Positions 16,848 to 25,898 of a stretch of 64,000 nt of DNA are shown here, in pieces. Origin of the DNA: Acidobacteriota bacterium (GTDB taxonomy: Bacteria; Acidobacteriota; Terriglobia; Bryobacterales; Bryobacteraceae); NCBI GenBank assembly GCA_016213775.1, contig JACQZR010000069.1, forward strand, positions 1-64,000, in the 5' to 3' direction. Every line of letters starts with the position of its first letter. The stretch's first letter is position 1. The notes under the pieces are model-generated. The model saw only the letters and a program-made list of their open reading frames with translations, did not search any database and had not been told where the DNA came from. Both the position numbers and the translations under genes were made by a program.

Positions 16848-18226
16848 TAACCCGCCGCGAAATGGTGTTGGCGTCCCTGGGCGCAGGGTTGGGAGCGGCC
16901 CAAACAGGACGCCGCATGAATGTTCTTATGATCGCGGTGGACGATTTGAACAACCGGATTGGGTGCTTTGGCGACAGGGTGGTTAAGACGCCGAACATCG
17001 ACCGCCTGGCGAAGATGGGCGTGCGGTTCGACCGCGCCTACTGCAACTACCCGCTGTGCAATCCTTCGCGGACGTCGTTGTTGAGCGGGATGAGGCCTGA
17101 CCGGACGAAGGTTCTGGACAATCGCACACCGCCGCGGACCACGATTGGGAATGCTGTGATGTTGCCGGAGTATTTTCGCAACAACGGATACTTCACGGCG
17201 CGAGTGGGCAAGATTGCTCACGGGCTTTACGAAGACGCTGTGAAGTGGGATGTGTCGGAGAGTGCGAACCGCCGCGAGGCTGCCTTGAAGGCAGGCAAGA
17301 AAAAGCGGGCAGGGAGCGATGACGCGCCGGGCAAGCTGCAGTGGGCCGCCACGGAGAACCGCGACGATCAGGAACCGGACGGGCGGACAGCGTTGCGCAT
17401 TTCGGAATTGATCGAGCAGAACCGGAGCAAACCGTTCTTCCTCGGGGCGGGCTTCCACAAGCCGCATCTGCCTTGGGTGGCGCCGAAGAAATATTTCGAG
17501 ATGTATTCGACTGACATGATCAAGTTGCCGGATACCCCCGCGGATGATTTGAACGACATCCCGCCAATCGCGCTGACACACACGGCAGGCGAGAAGGGGA
17601 TGCCGGAGCTGGAGCGGAAGAAGGCGATAGTGGCGTATCACGCGGCGACGAGCTTCATGGATGCGCAGGTGGGCGTGTTGTTGAACACGATGGACCGGCT
17701 GAAGCTGTGGGACAACACAGTGGTGTTCCTGTTTGGTGATCACGGGTGGCATTTGAATGAGCACCATGGACTGTGGCGCAAGATGACGGTGTTTGAGGAA
17801 GCCGCGCGCGCACCGATGATCATGGTTGCGCCGGGCAAGCAGAAGGGCGTCGCCTGCCCGCGGTTGGTGGAGTATGTGGACTTCTATCCGACGCTCGCTG
17901 AATTGTGCAACCTGCCGAAGCCCACCGGGCTGGATGGGACGAGCTTTGCACCGCTGCTCGCCAATCCGCAGCGGGCGTGGAAGAAGGGTGCCTATACGGT
18001 GGTGCAGCACCAGGGCGTGATTGGCCGGAGTGTGCGCACGGAACGGTATCGCTATACGGAGTGGGGCAAGCCGGAAGTGGCGGAGTTGTACGACCACGAG
18101 ATGGATCCGAAGGAGTATAAGAACATCGCACACGCGACGCGGAATCCGGATGACAAGCAGAAAGCGGTGATTGCGGAGATGCGAAAGCTGCTGAACAATC
18201 CGGAACTGGCGAAGCCGGTAGTCTGA
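16844..18226 (+). CDS. Sulfatase, iduronate-2-sulfatase-like
   Basis: The 460-residue protein begins with MITRREMVLASLGAGLGAA, a Tat-like leader. VLMIAVDDLNNRIGCFG supplies metal ligands and PLCNPSRTSLLSGMRPDRT is the formylglycine motif with Cys72. The C-N-P-S-R form and the DDLNNRIG segment resemble iduronate-2-sulfatase-type enzymes. FLGAGFHKPHLPW and LFGDHGWHLNEHHGLW provide further conserved active-site positions. A Lys-rich insert (KAGKKKRAG) lies near residue 150. It is co-translated with the preceding sulfatase and ends directly against the convergent ABC permease gene with no spacer. Activity on a uronate sulfate is plausible but not demonstrable here. Confidence 0.92.
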   Translation: MITRREMVLASLGAGLGAAQTGRRMNVLMIAVDDLNNRIGCFGDRVVKTPNIDRLAKMGVRFDRAYCNYPLCNPSRTSLLSGMRPDRTKVLDNRTPPRTTIGNAVMLPEYFRNNGYFTARVGKIAHGLYEDAVKWDVSESANRREAALKAGKKKRAGSDDAPGKLQWAATENRDDQEPDGRTALRISELIEQNRSKPFFLGAGFHKPHLPWVAPKKYFEMYSTDMIKLPDTPADDLNDIPPIALTHTAGEKGMPELERKKAIVAYHAATSFMDAQVGVLLNTMDRLKLWDNTVVFLFGDHGWHLNEHHGLWRKMTVFEEAARAPMIMVAPGKQKGVACPRLVEYVDFYPTLAELCNLPKPTGLDGTSFAPLLANPQRAWKKGAYTVVQHQGVIGRSVRTERYRYTEWGKPEVAELYDHEMDPKEYKNIAHATRNPDDKQKAVIAEMRKLLNNPELAKPVV

Positions 18227-19018
18227 TCAGGAGACTCCTTCGCGGGTATTGGAGTGTGCGGGTTTCCAGCGGAGCAGGCGGCGTTCGAGATTGCCTACGA
18301 GCGAGCCGACCGCCAGGACTACGACCGCGAGGATCGTCATGCCCGCGAAAACTCCCGTTGTATCGAAGACACCTTCGGCCTGCGAGATCATGTATCCGAT
18401 GCCTTTGGCTGCGCCCAGATATTCGCCGACGACGACGGCGATGATGGCGAACCCGATGCTGATGTGGAGGCTTGAGAAGATCCACGTGAGGGCGCTGGGG
18501 ATGAGGACGTGGCGGATGAGTTGCTTCTCGCTGGCGCCGAGCATGCGGGCGTTGTTGAGAATGACGGGATCGACTTCGCGCACGCCCTGGAACGTGTTGA
18601 AGAAGACGATGAAGAAAACGACCGTGACGCCGAGGGCGACTTTGGACCAGATGCCGAGTCCGAACCACAAAAGGAAGATGGGCGCGAGGACGACGCGTGG
18701 GAGCGAGTTGGCGACGCGGAGGTAGGGATCGAACAGGTCAGCGAGAAAGCGTCGGCGCGCGAGGAGGAAGCCGGCGGCCACGCCGAGGGTGACGCCGATC
18801 AGGAACGACAGAATCGCTTCAATCAGCGTTGTTGCCAAGTGGACCCAGATCGTTCCGGCGGCGAAGAGTTGCGCGACGCGTGAGGCGATGTCGGAAGGAC
18901 GGCTGAAGAAGAATTTGTCGAAGACGCCTGCGCGGACGCCGCCTTCCCACGCGGCGAGCATTGCCGCTCCGAGGGCGAGTTGCCAGGCGAGCATCGAACG
19001 GTCACGAGGTGCGCGCAT
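18227..19018 (-). CDS. ABC transporter permease, SsuC/TauC-like
   Basis: The start at 19018 (MRAPRDRSMLAW) is chosen because the longer frame to 19222 only shadows the ATPase gene. The 263-residue product has about six transmembrane helices and the BPD permease-type EAA loop (GVREVDPVILNNARMLGASEKQLIRHVLIPSA), as in sulfonate, taurine, nitrate and pyrimidine-precursor importers. It would form the membrane channel for the ATPase encoded just upstream, with which it overlaps by 17 bases. No substrate-binding protein gene is adjacent, so the substrate cannot be assigned. Sulfonate or a sulfated compound would fit the sulfatase neighbourhood but is conjecture. Confidence 0.9.
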   Translation of the reverse strand: MRAPRDRSMLAWQLALGAAMLAAWEGGVRAGVFDKFFFSRPSDIASRVAQLFAAGTIWVHLATTLIEAILSFLIGVTLGVAAGFLLARRRFLADLFDPYLRVANSLPRVVLAPIFLLWFGLGIWSKVALGVTVVFFIVFFNTFQGVREVDPVILNNARMLGASEKQLIRHVLIPSALTWIFSSLHISIGFAIIAVVVGEYLGAAKGIGYMISQAEGVFDTTGVFAGMTILAVVVLAVGSLVGNLERRLLRWKPAHSNTREGVS

Positions 19019-19787
19019 AGCTCTTAAGCACCTCCTGTTTGAGATCGGTCCAGATGGTGCGGTAGAGGTCGAGGAAGCGTGGATCGGTCTTAATGTCGAT
19101 GAGATTGCGTGGGCGTGAGAGGTCGACGGGATAGACGCCGATGATGCGGCTGGCAGGGCCCGCGGAGAGGACGGCGACTTCGTCGGAGAGCGCGATGGCT
19201 TCTTCCAGATCGTGAGTGACAAACATCACTGTTTTGCTGGTCTCGGCCCAGAGGTTGAGGATTTCGGTTTCCATGCGGAGCCGCGTGTGCACGTCGAGCG
19301 CGGCGAAGGGCTCGTCCATGAAGACGATGTCGGGGTCAACGATCCAGGTTTGCGCCATGGCGACACGCTTGCGCATGCCTCCGCTGAGTTGGTGCGGGTA
19401 GTGGTGGGAGAAATGGTCGAGCCCGACGCGGCGAATCCAGTTCTCAGCCTGCTCCGCTGATTCGTTGGGGGCGATGCCGCGGAATTGCAGGCCGAGTGTG
19501 ATGTTGTCTCTTACGGTTTTCCAGGGGAGGAGGGAGTCCTGCTGGAACATGTAGCCTGCACGGCGGTTGATGCCGCTGAGGGGAGCGCCGAAGATTTCGA
19601 TGGAGCCTTCGCTGGGCGGCATGAGTCCAGCGGCCATGTTGAGGAGAGTGGTTTTGCCGCACCCGCTGGGACCGACTACGCTGAGGAACTTGCCTGCAGG
19701 GACGTCGAGCGAGATGGCGGAGACGGCGGTGTATCCGGGGAAGCTTTTGGAAACGCCGGAGAGCCGCACGGCAATGTCGGAAGGCAT
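19002..19787 (-). CDS. ABC transporter ATP-binding protein, SsuB/TauB-like
   Basis: The 261-residue ATPase starts at ATG 19787 (MPSDIAVRLSGVSKSF); ATG 19799 is an alternative that would overlap the -10 element. Walker A is GPSGCGKTT (39-47), the Q-loop MFQQDSLLPWKTV, the signature LSGGMRKRVAMAQ, Walker B IVFMDEPFAALD, and the switch His is in VTHDLEEAIALSD. All features match the nitrate/sulfonate/taurine importer subfamily. It energises uptake with the overlapping permease. The gene pair points away from acsA and is preceded by a repeat-rich intergenic region. No periplasmic binding protein is seen within this window. Confidence 0.92.
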   Translation of the reverse strand: MPSDIAVRLSGVSKSFPGYTAVSAISLDVPAGKFLSVVGPSGCGKTTLLNMAAGLMPPSEGSIEIFGAPLSGINRRAGYMFQQDSLLPWKTVRDNITLGLQFRGIAPNESAEQAENWIRRVGLDHFSHHYPHQLSGGMRKRVAMAQTWIVDPDIVFMDEPFAALDVHTRLRMETEILNLWAETSKTVMFVTHDLEEAIALSDEVAVLSAGPASRIIGVYPVDLSRPRNLIDIKTDPRFLDLYRTIWTDLKQEVLKSYARTS

Positions 19788-19797
19788 GAAAGAAAGC

Positions 19798-19803
19798 ATT
19801 ATA
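19798..19803 (-). promoter_or_regulatory. Consensus -10 element (TATAAT) 10 bases before the ABC ATPase start
   Basis: The minus strand reads TATAAT at 19803-19798, then ten bases to the ATG at 19787. There is no Shine-Dalgarno in those bases. A weak -35 (TTCATC) lies 17-18 bases upstream. Transcription from here would give a nearly leaderless message. Confidence 0.4.
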
Positions 19804-19888
19804 CGGTGAAATAGGGCCACAGATGAACCCGACATGACCGGCGCTTGTAGGAAATGCGTCGGTCGCGCGCGAAGGATGAAAAGCACGA

Positions 19889-19932
19889 GCGTCCGCATGA
19901 GTGTGGACGCGGCAGGCAAGAGTGCATGCGCC
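19889..19932. repeat. Degenerate hairpin pair (copy D of the mosaic family)
   Basis: GCGTCCGCA/TGAG/TGTGGACGC at 19889-19910 is a 9-bp stem with one mismatch and the same TGAG loop as copy A. A looser stem (GGCAGGCA facing TGCATGCGCC) follows. It lies in the 391-base gap between the ABC ATPase and acsA, which otherwise holds no gene. The flanking CCACAGATGAACCCGACATG near 19817 and the decamers at 20018 belong to the associated direct-repeat family. Confidence 0.5.
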
Positions 19933-20017
19933 ACGAGCAATGAGTGAGTTGTTATGGGTGTGGTTTCGTGTCGTAGGCCGGCCGGGTTCTTTGGATGCGA
20001 GTGACGTTATTGGTCAC

Positions 20018-20057
20018 GGATCAACTGGGATGAACTCGGATGAACTCGAATCAGATC
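20018..20057. repeat. Tandem decamer repeat (GGATGAACTC type)
   Basis: Four consecutive decamers read GGATCAACTG, GGATGAACTC, GGATGAACTC and GAATCAGATC. Two are identical and the outer two are degenerate. They lie about 120 bases upstream of acsA. Similar ATGAAC or TTCATC words appear in the intergenic regions near 19820, 33705 and 43983, next to the hairpin mosaics. Confidence 0.6.
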
Positions 20058-20178
20058 GAATTCTCCACTGACTTTGAGCGAATCGGAGGGATTCTCCAAA
20101 ATCTGTGGTGAGGCGATCGGCGGAACGATATCCGCAGATGCTGCGGCAGCCTTGATGGTACAATCGCCGATTGCCCCT

Positions 20179-22107
20179 ATGAGCCAATCCATCTATCCTC
20201 CCAGTTCAGAGTTTTCCGCGAAAGCCCATGTTTCCGGCATGGAAGGTTACAACGCGCTGTACGAGAAAGCGAAGGACGACCCCGAAGCATTCTGGGGTGA
20301 ACTCGCCGAAAAAGAGTTGTTTTGGTTTGAAAAGTGGAACCACGTATTCGAGTGGAATCCGCCGTTCGTGAAGTGGTTTGCCGGCGGCAAGACCAACGTC
20401 AGCTACAACTGCGTTGATCGACATCTCACGACGCCGCGCAAGAACAAAGTGGCGATCCTTTGGGAAGGCGAGCCGGGCGATCAGCGGATGATCACCTACC
20501 AGGAACTGCACCGGCTGGTGAGCCGTTTTGCGAACGTTCTGAAGGCGCGCGGTTTCAAGGAAGGCGACCGGGCGATTGTGTACATGCCGATGGTGCCGGA
20601 ATTGCCTGTGGCGTTGCTGGCGTGCGCGCGGTTGGGCATTACGCATAGTGTGGTGTTTGGCGGTTTCTCGGCGGAGGCGCTGAAAGCGCGCATTCAGGAT
20701 CTGGACGCGGGGGTGGTGATCACGGCGGATGGCGGGTGGCGCCGGGGTAAGGAAGTCCGGCTCAAGGATGCGGTGGACGAGTCGCTTGCCGGTTGCCCGA
20801 GCGTGAAGGACGTGATCGTGCTGAAGCGCACGGGTTCGAATGTGACGATGAAGGAAGGCCGCGATCACTGGTGGCATGATCTCGATGCGACGGCGAGCGA
20901 GGATTGTCCCGCGGTGCCGCTGGATAGCGAGCATCCTTTGTATGTGCTCTACACGTCGGGTACGACGGGCAAGCCGAAGGGCATATTGCACACCACCGGC
21001 GGGTATCTGTTACAGGCCACCATGACGATGAAGTGGGTATTCGATTTGAAGGAAGAGGACACCTACTGGTGCACGGCTGATATCGGATGGGTGACGGGCC
21101 ACAGCTACATCGTGTACGGGCCGCTATCCGCGGGTGCGACGTCGGTGATGTACGAAGGCGCGCCGGATTTCCCCGCGTTCGACCGCTTCTGGCGCATTGT
21201 AGAGAAGTACCGCGTGACCACTTTCTACACGTCGCCTACAGCGATTCGTGCGCTGTTGCGACAGGGCGACCAATGGCCGAACATGCACGACCTGTCGAGT
21301 CTGCGGTTGTTGGGGAGCGTGGGCGAACCGATCAATCCTGCGGCGTGGGAATGGTATCACCGTGTGATCGGCAAGGGCCGGTGCCCCATCGTGGACACGT
21401 GGTGGCAGACGGAAACGGGTGCGATCATGATTGCGCCGATGCCTGGCGCGGTGCCTTTGAAGCCGGGGTCGGGGACGTTGCCGCTGCCTGGGATTCTGCC
21501 CGACATTGTGGACTTCAACGGGATCCCGATGGAGGAAGGGCGCGAGGGTTTCCTGATTGTGCGGCGTCCGTGGCCGAGCATGTTGCGCACGCTGTGGGGC
21601 GATCCGGAGCGGTACAAGGAAAACTATTGGAGCCGCATTCCGGGGATCTATTTTACGGGTGACGCGGCGCGGCGCGATGCCGATGGGTATTACTGGATTC
21701 TGGGCCGCGTGGATGATGTGATGAACGTCAGCGGTCACCGGTTGAGCACGATGGAAGTGGAGTCGGCACTGGTGCGGCATCCGGCTGTGGCGGAGGCAGC
21801 GGTAGTGGGCAGGCCCCATGAGATTACGGGGCAGGCGGTGTGCTGCTTTGTCACGTTGAAGAAGGGCGATTACGATCCGGCGGTGCTGGGCAAGGAACTG
21901 CGGCAATGGGTGGCGCATGAGATCGGGGCATTTGCGCGGCCGGAGGAAATCCGGTTCACGGAAGGGTTGCCGAAGACGCGCAGCGGAAAGATCATGCGGC
22001 GGCTGTTGCGTGAGATTGTGACGTCGAACGCAGTGACGGGCGATGTGACGACGCTGGAAGATATGGGGTCGATTACGCGGCTGGCTGCGCAGCACGACGA
22101 AGAATAG
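20179..22107 (+). CDS. acsA: Acetyl-CoA synthetase, AMP-forming
   Basis: The start at 20179 ([16 protein letters not shown]) fits the usual Acs N-terminus; upstream in-frame codons to 20074 lack family similarity. The 642-residue length is normal. Motifs include the phosphate loop [23 protein letters not shown], the adenylate-binding [22 protein letters not shown], and the C-terminal [11 protein letters not shown] containing the Lys that is acetylated to control Acs in other bacteria. The cytosolic enzyme converts acetate, ATP and CoA to acetyl-CoA via acetyl-AMP. A TACAAT box at 20159-20164 is a possible -10. It ends 22 bases before the beta-helix gene, which may be co-transcribed although functionally unrelated. 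Confidence 0.96.
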   Translation: MSQSIYPPSSEFSAKAHVSGMEGYNALYEKAKDDPEAFWGELAEKELFWFEKWNHVFEWNPPFVKWFAGGKTNVSYNCVDRHLTTPRKNKVAILWEGEPGDQRMITYQELHRLVSRFANVLKARGFKEGDRAIVYMPMVPELPVALLACARLGITHSVVFGGFSAEALKARIQDLDAGVVITADGGWRRGKEVRLKDAVDESLAGCPSVKDVIVLKRTGSNVTMKEGRDHWWHDLDATASEDCPAVPLDSEHPLYVLYTSGTTGKPKGILHTTGGYLLQATMTMKWVFDLKEEDTYWCTADIGWVTGHSYIVYGPLSAGATSVMYEGAPDFPAFDRFWRIVEKYRVTTFYTSPTAIRALLRQGDQWPNMHDLSSLRLLGSVGEPINPAAWEWYHRVIGKGRCPIVDTWWQTETGAIMIAPMPGAVPLKPGSGTLPLPGILPDIVDFNGIPMEEGREGFLIVRRPWPSMLRTLWGDPERYKENYWSRIPGIYFTGDAARRDADGYYWILGRVDDVMNVSGHRLSTMEVESALVRHPAVAEAAVVGRPHEITGQAVCCFVTLKKGDYDPAVLGKELRQWVAHEIGAFARPEEIRFTEGLPKTRSGKIMRRLLREIVTSNAVTGDVTTLEDMGSITRLAAQHDEE

Positions 22108-22129
22108 ACGCCGGGAGTAGCATGAGGGC

Positions 22130-24259
22130 ATGGGTTTAGGTTGGGTTGTCCTCATGCTCTCCGCTGTGGCGAGCGCGGCGGAGGTCCACGTCAGTCCTCA
22201 AGGCCGCGACGCGAATGACGGATCCGCGGAAGCGCCGGTGGCGAGTCTGGAGCGTGCGCGGGAGTTGCTTCGCGCGGCGGGCGGCGGGACAGCGTGGTTG
22301 CATGCGGGGTATTATTTTCGCGAATTCACGTTTACTCTGACGGCGGCGGACAATGGGACCGTGTGGCGCGCCTTCGCCGATGAACGCGCGGTGATCACTG
22401 GTGGCAAGCGAGTGAACGGCTGGCGCGAATCGGCTCTGCGCGATGGGGTTTGGGAAGTCGATTTGAAGGCGCAGGGGATTACCGACTTTGGGCGATTGCG
22501 GCGTCGGGGATTCGGTGCGGCGCAACAGCCATCGGCTCTGGAGTTGTTCTTTCGCGGGAACCCTATGCCGCTGGCGCGATGGCCGAACCGCGGCTGGACT
22601 TACATTGACGCAACACCCGGTGGGCAACAGGGTGGCAGGTTTACGTTCACTTCCAACCGTCCGCTGACGTGGACCAAATCGGATGACATCTGGGTGCATG
22701 GCTATTGGACCTGGAATTGGGCCGACAGTTGGGAGCATGTGGCGGGCATTGATGCTGCGGCGCGGGAGATCCGCACGGATCCACCACACGGTGTGTACGG
22801 ATACACACCGGCGCGGCGCTGGATGGCAGTGAACATTGTCGAGGAATTGGATGAGCCGGGGGAGTGGTATCTCGACCGCAAGACCGGCATCCTTTATTTC
22901 TGGCCACCAGAGCCGGTGGAGACCGATGATGTCTGGGTGTCGCTGTTGGAACAGCCGCTGATCACCATTGATGGCGCGACTGGTGTGGAGATTCGCGGGC
23001 TGGTGTTAGAGAACGCGCGCGGGCATGGTGTGGTGATGCGCAACGCGAGACAGAGTGTTGTGGCCGCCTGCACAATCCGCAACGTGGGGATGATGGCGGT
23101 GAATGTTCAAGGCGGGGCGCAGAACGCGGTTGAGTATTCCGAGATTGCGGAGACGGGCGAGGGCGCGATTTTGCTATCGGGCGGAGACCGCGTCACATTG
23201 ACGGCCAGCGGGCACCGTGCGTATTCGAACAATATTCGCGATTACAGCCGGTGGGTGCGCACATACCGTCCGGCGATTCAGATGAGTGGGGTTGGCCAGC
23301 GGGCGATGTTCAATCACATTCACTCGGCGCCGCACGAAGGGATTGCGCTGTCAGGGAATGATCATCTGATTGAAGGCAACGATGTGCACACTGTGGCGTG
23401 GGAAACGTCGGATGTCGGCGCGTTCTATGCAGGCCGCGATTTGACCTGGCGCGGCAATGTGCTGCGGGGGAACTTCTTTCACAACCAGGGCAACGGCGAC
23501 GTGAACTCGGTGTATCTGGACGACTGTCTGAGCGGTGTGCTGGTGGAGAACAACGTGTTTCACCGCGCTGGGCGCAGCATTTTTATCGGCGGCGGGCGCG
23601 ACAACATCGTTCGAAATAACGTGATCCTGGAGGGCAATCCGGCCATTCAGGTGGATGCGCGCGGGATGACGTGGGCGAGTTACTGGTTTGACGGGCGCGA
23701 TCCGTCGATCATGAACGGATTGAAAGCAGTGCCGTATCAGCAGCCGCCATGGAGCGAGCGCTATCCGGAACTGGTGAACGTGCTGGACGATGAGCCAGCG
23801 GCGCCAAAGGGGAACGTGGTGGAGAACAACGTGATCTACAAGGGTCGCGGTGTGGTTTTGAATGACGCAACGGACCGATGGGTGAAGCAGCAGGGTACGT
23901 GGGTGGTGAGCGAGGCGCCGGACACCCCGGCGAAAGATGCATGGTCGCGCGGTACACAGATTGTGAATCACCGCGTGGAGCTGGTTCGCAACGGGCGGCC
24001 TGCGCGGGTGCGGGTGGTGGTGGAGAATTTGGGAGTGATCCGCGCGGAGGGCGCGGTGGACCTGTGGGTTTGGCCGGATGCCTCAGTGAGGTTGCCAGGT
24101 GATGCCACTGTGGAGTACGCGCTGGAGCCCGGCGAGATGACGACGAGGGAATTCGACGTAGAAGCGGGTGCACAGTGGAGTGTCGTCTACGTGGGCGCGA
24201 TGCAGCAGGGTTCCGACCTGCGTCCGCTGCCATTGACGATCACTTTGCCGCGACAGTAG
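22130..24259 (+). CDS. Secreted right-handed parallel beta-helix protein
   Basis: The 709-residue protein begins with a short signal peptide (MGLGWVVLMLSAVASAAE). A DUF1565-type opening follows (VHVSPQGRDANDGS, then SLERARELL). The central part (about 265-560) contains strand-turn repeats with G-(V/I)-x-I-x-x-N patterns, such as NDHLIEGNDVH, SGVLVENNVFHRAG and RDNIVRNNVILEGN, which form a beta-helix. The last 70 residues look like an Ig-type domain (RVRVVVENLGVIRAEG). Such proteins bind or cleave acidic polysaccharides as lyases or polygalacturonase relatives. I see no definite catalytic set, so enzyme activity is unproven. It probably acts outside the cell with the glycan-degrading genes in this window. 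Confidence 0.85.
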   Translation: MGLGWVVLMLSAVASAAEVHVSPQGRDANDGSAEAPVASLERARELLRAAGGGTAWLHAGYYFREFTFTLTAADNGTVWRAFADERAVITGGKRVNGWRESALRDGVWEVDLKAQGITDFGRLRRRGFGAAQQPSALELFFRGNPMPLARWPNRGWTYIDATPGGQQGGRFTFTSNRPLTWTKSDDIWVHGYWTWNWADSWEHVAGIDAAAREIRTDPPHGVYGYTPARRWMAVNIVEELDEPGEWYLDRKTGILYFWPPEPVETDDVWVSLLEQPLITIDGATGVEIRGLVLENARGHGVVMRNARQSVVAACTIRNVGMMAVNVQGGAQNAVEYSEIAETGEGAILLSGGDRVTLTASGHRAYSNNIRDYSRWVRTYRPAIQMSGVGQRAMFNHIHSAPHEGIALSGNDHLIEGNDVHTVAWETSDVGAFYAGRDLTWRGNVLRGNFFHNQGNGDVNSVYLDDCLSGVLVENNVFHRAGRSIFIGGGRDNIVRNNVILEGNPAIQVDARGMTWASYWFDGRDPSIMNGLKAVPYQQPPWSERYPELVNVLDDEPAAPKGNVVENNVIYKGRGVVLNDATDRWVKQQGTWVVSEAPDTPAKDAWSRGTQIVNHRVELVRNGRPARVRVVVENLGVIRAEGAVDLWVWPDASVRLPGDATVEYALEPGEMTTREFDVEAGAQWSVVYVGAMQQGSDLRPLPLTITLPRQ

Positions 24260-24316
24260 AACGCGCGTGTTCAGGCATAATAGAGCATTGGTTCACTCCC
24301 ATTTCTAAAGGACCGT

Positions 24317-25888
24317 ATGCTCACCAGGCGCGCGTTTCTCAATACAAACGCCGCCGCGGCTCTGGCCACCCGCCTGTTTGCCGCGCCGGCCGATTCCAAG
24401 ACACCGAATACAGAACTGGAGGCGTTGGGCGCGGTGGCGCTGGCGGAGGCTAAGAAGCAGAAGGCCAGCTACTGTGATATCCGCATCATCCGCTACCGGC
24501 GGCAGGTTCTGAACGTGCGGCTGAATCCCGATCGCGGGAGTGGCAAGACGTTGGAGGTGCCGGGCATTTCCGACGGCGGTTCGTTCGGGTTTGGGGTGCG
24601 CGTGATTGCCAACGGCACGTGGGGATTTGCGGCGTCGCCGATCGTGACGAAGGATGAGATTGCGCGGGTGACGCGTGAGGCGGTGGTGGTGGCGCGCGCC
24701 AATTCCGTGCTGCAGGCAAAGCCCGTGCAGCTTGCGCCGGTGAAGGCGTTTCGCGACCGGTGGCAGACTCCGCATGAACGCGATCCGTTTGCGGTGTCGA
24801 TTGAAGAGAAGCTGGAACTGATTCGCGCGGCGGCGGCCGAAGCTAAGAAGGAGCGGCAGGTCTTTTCGTCGGGCTGCAATTTGTCGTTCCGGTCGGAGGA
24901 CAAGTACTTCGCTTCGTCAGAGGGGTCGTCGATTCAGCAGTTGAATCTCCAGACGTTCGCTGAGGTGAATGCGACGGCGGTGGATCTGAGCAAGGCGCTG
25001 TCGAAGACGCGCAGTTACACGCCGCAACCGGTGACGGCGGGGTACGAGTATGTCCCGGTGATGAACCTGGTGGAAAACGCGCGGCGCGTGCGCGAGGAAG
25101 TGATTGAGCATTTGAAAGCGCCTCCGGTGACTGCGGGGAAGAAGGACCTGGTGCTGCTGCCGTCGCACCTATGGTTGACGATTCACGAGAGCATCGGGCA
25201 TTCGACGGAGTTGGATCGGGCGCTGGGGTATGAAGCCAACTACGCGGGCACGAGCTTTCTCACTACGGACAAGATGGGCAAGCAGAGGATCGGCAGCGAG
25301 ATCGTGAACGTCTGGGGTGATCGTACTTCCGAGCGCGGGCTGGCGACGATTGGCTATGACGATGACGGCGTGAAGGCGACGAAGTGGCCGATCATCGAGC
25401 GCGGCGTGTTCAAGCACTATCAGACGATTCGCGATCAGGCGCACCTGGTGGGAGAGAAGGAATCGCGCGGGTGCTGCTATGCGGACAACTGGGCGAGCGT
25501 GCCGTTCCAGCGGATGCCGAATGTGTGGCTGGAACCGGGGAAGCCTGACACGACGTTGGATGATCTGATTGCCGGCGTGGAGGACGGCATTCTGATTGAC
25601 GGCAACGGGAGTTTCTCGATTGATCAGCAGCGGTACAACTTCCAATTCGGCGGCGATGCTTTCTGGGAGATCAAGGGCGGCAAGAAACGCGGCATGGTGT
25701 CCAGGGTGGCGTATCAATCGCGTACGACGGATTTCTGGACGGCATGCGATGGGATTGCGGGGCCGAGTTACTGGCAGCAGTGGGGCGCTCCGAATGACGG
25801 CAAGGGCGAACCGGCGCAAGTGAATTCGGTGAGTCATGGGTGCTCTCCGGCTCGCTTCCGCAAGATCAACGTGATGGTGACGGATTAG
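24317..25888 (+). CDS. tldD: TldD-type metalloprotease subunit with Tat-type leader
   Basis: The 523-residue protein starts with MLTRRAFLNTNAAAALATR, a twin-arginine-type leader unusual for cytosolic TldD of enterobacteria but common in soil and Gram-negative lineages. Residue 290 begins HESIGHSTELD, matching the HExxxH zinc motif of the TldD catalytic subunit. GGSFGFGVRVIANGTWGFA and the C-terminal GGDAFWEIKGGKKRGMV are further family landmarks. Ten bases separate it from the TldE-like gene. TldD and TldE form a complex that cuts small peptides; in Escherichia coli it degrades CcdA and matures microcin B17. AAAGGA before the ATG is a reasonable Shine-Dalgarno. The downstream OPT transporter suggests a peptide substrate. 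Confidence 0.92.
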   Translation: MLTRRAFLNTNAAAALATRLFAAPADSKTPNTELEALGAVALAEAKKQKASYCDIRIIRYRRQVLNVRLNPDRGSGKTLEVPGISDGGSFGFGVRVIANGTWGFAASPIVTKDEIARVTREAVVVARANSVLQAKPVQLAPVKAFRDRWQTPHERDPFAVSIEEKLELIRAAAAEAKKERQVFSSGCNLSFRSEDKYFASSEGSSIQQLNLQTFAEVNATAVDLSKALSKTRSYTPQPVTAGYEYVPVMNLVENARRVREEVIEHLKAPPVTAGKKDLVLLPSHLWLTIHESIGHSTELDRALGYEANYAGTSFLTTDKMGKQRIGSEIVNVWGDRTSERGLATIGYDDDGVKATKWPIIERGVFKHYQTIRDQAHLVGEKESRGCCYADNWASVPFQRMPNVWLEPGKPDTTLDDLIAGVEDGILIDGNGSFSIDQQRYNFQFGGDAFWEIKGGKKRGMVSRVAYQSRTTDFWTACDGIAGPSYWQQWGAPNDGKGEPAQVNSVSHGCSPARFRKINVMVTD

Positions 25889-25898
25889 GGAGGACATC

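Noticed and set aside
16697-18133. 478-codon minus-strand frame opposite the second sulfatase
   Set aside because: The plus-strand sulfatase has all catalytic motifs and a Tat leader; the antisense frame has no family resemblance.
21124-22155. 343-codon minus-strand frame opposite acsA
   Set aside because: It is a mirror of conserved acsA codons with no domain or start signal.
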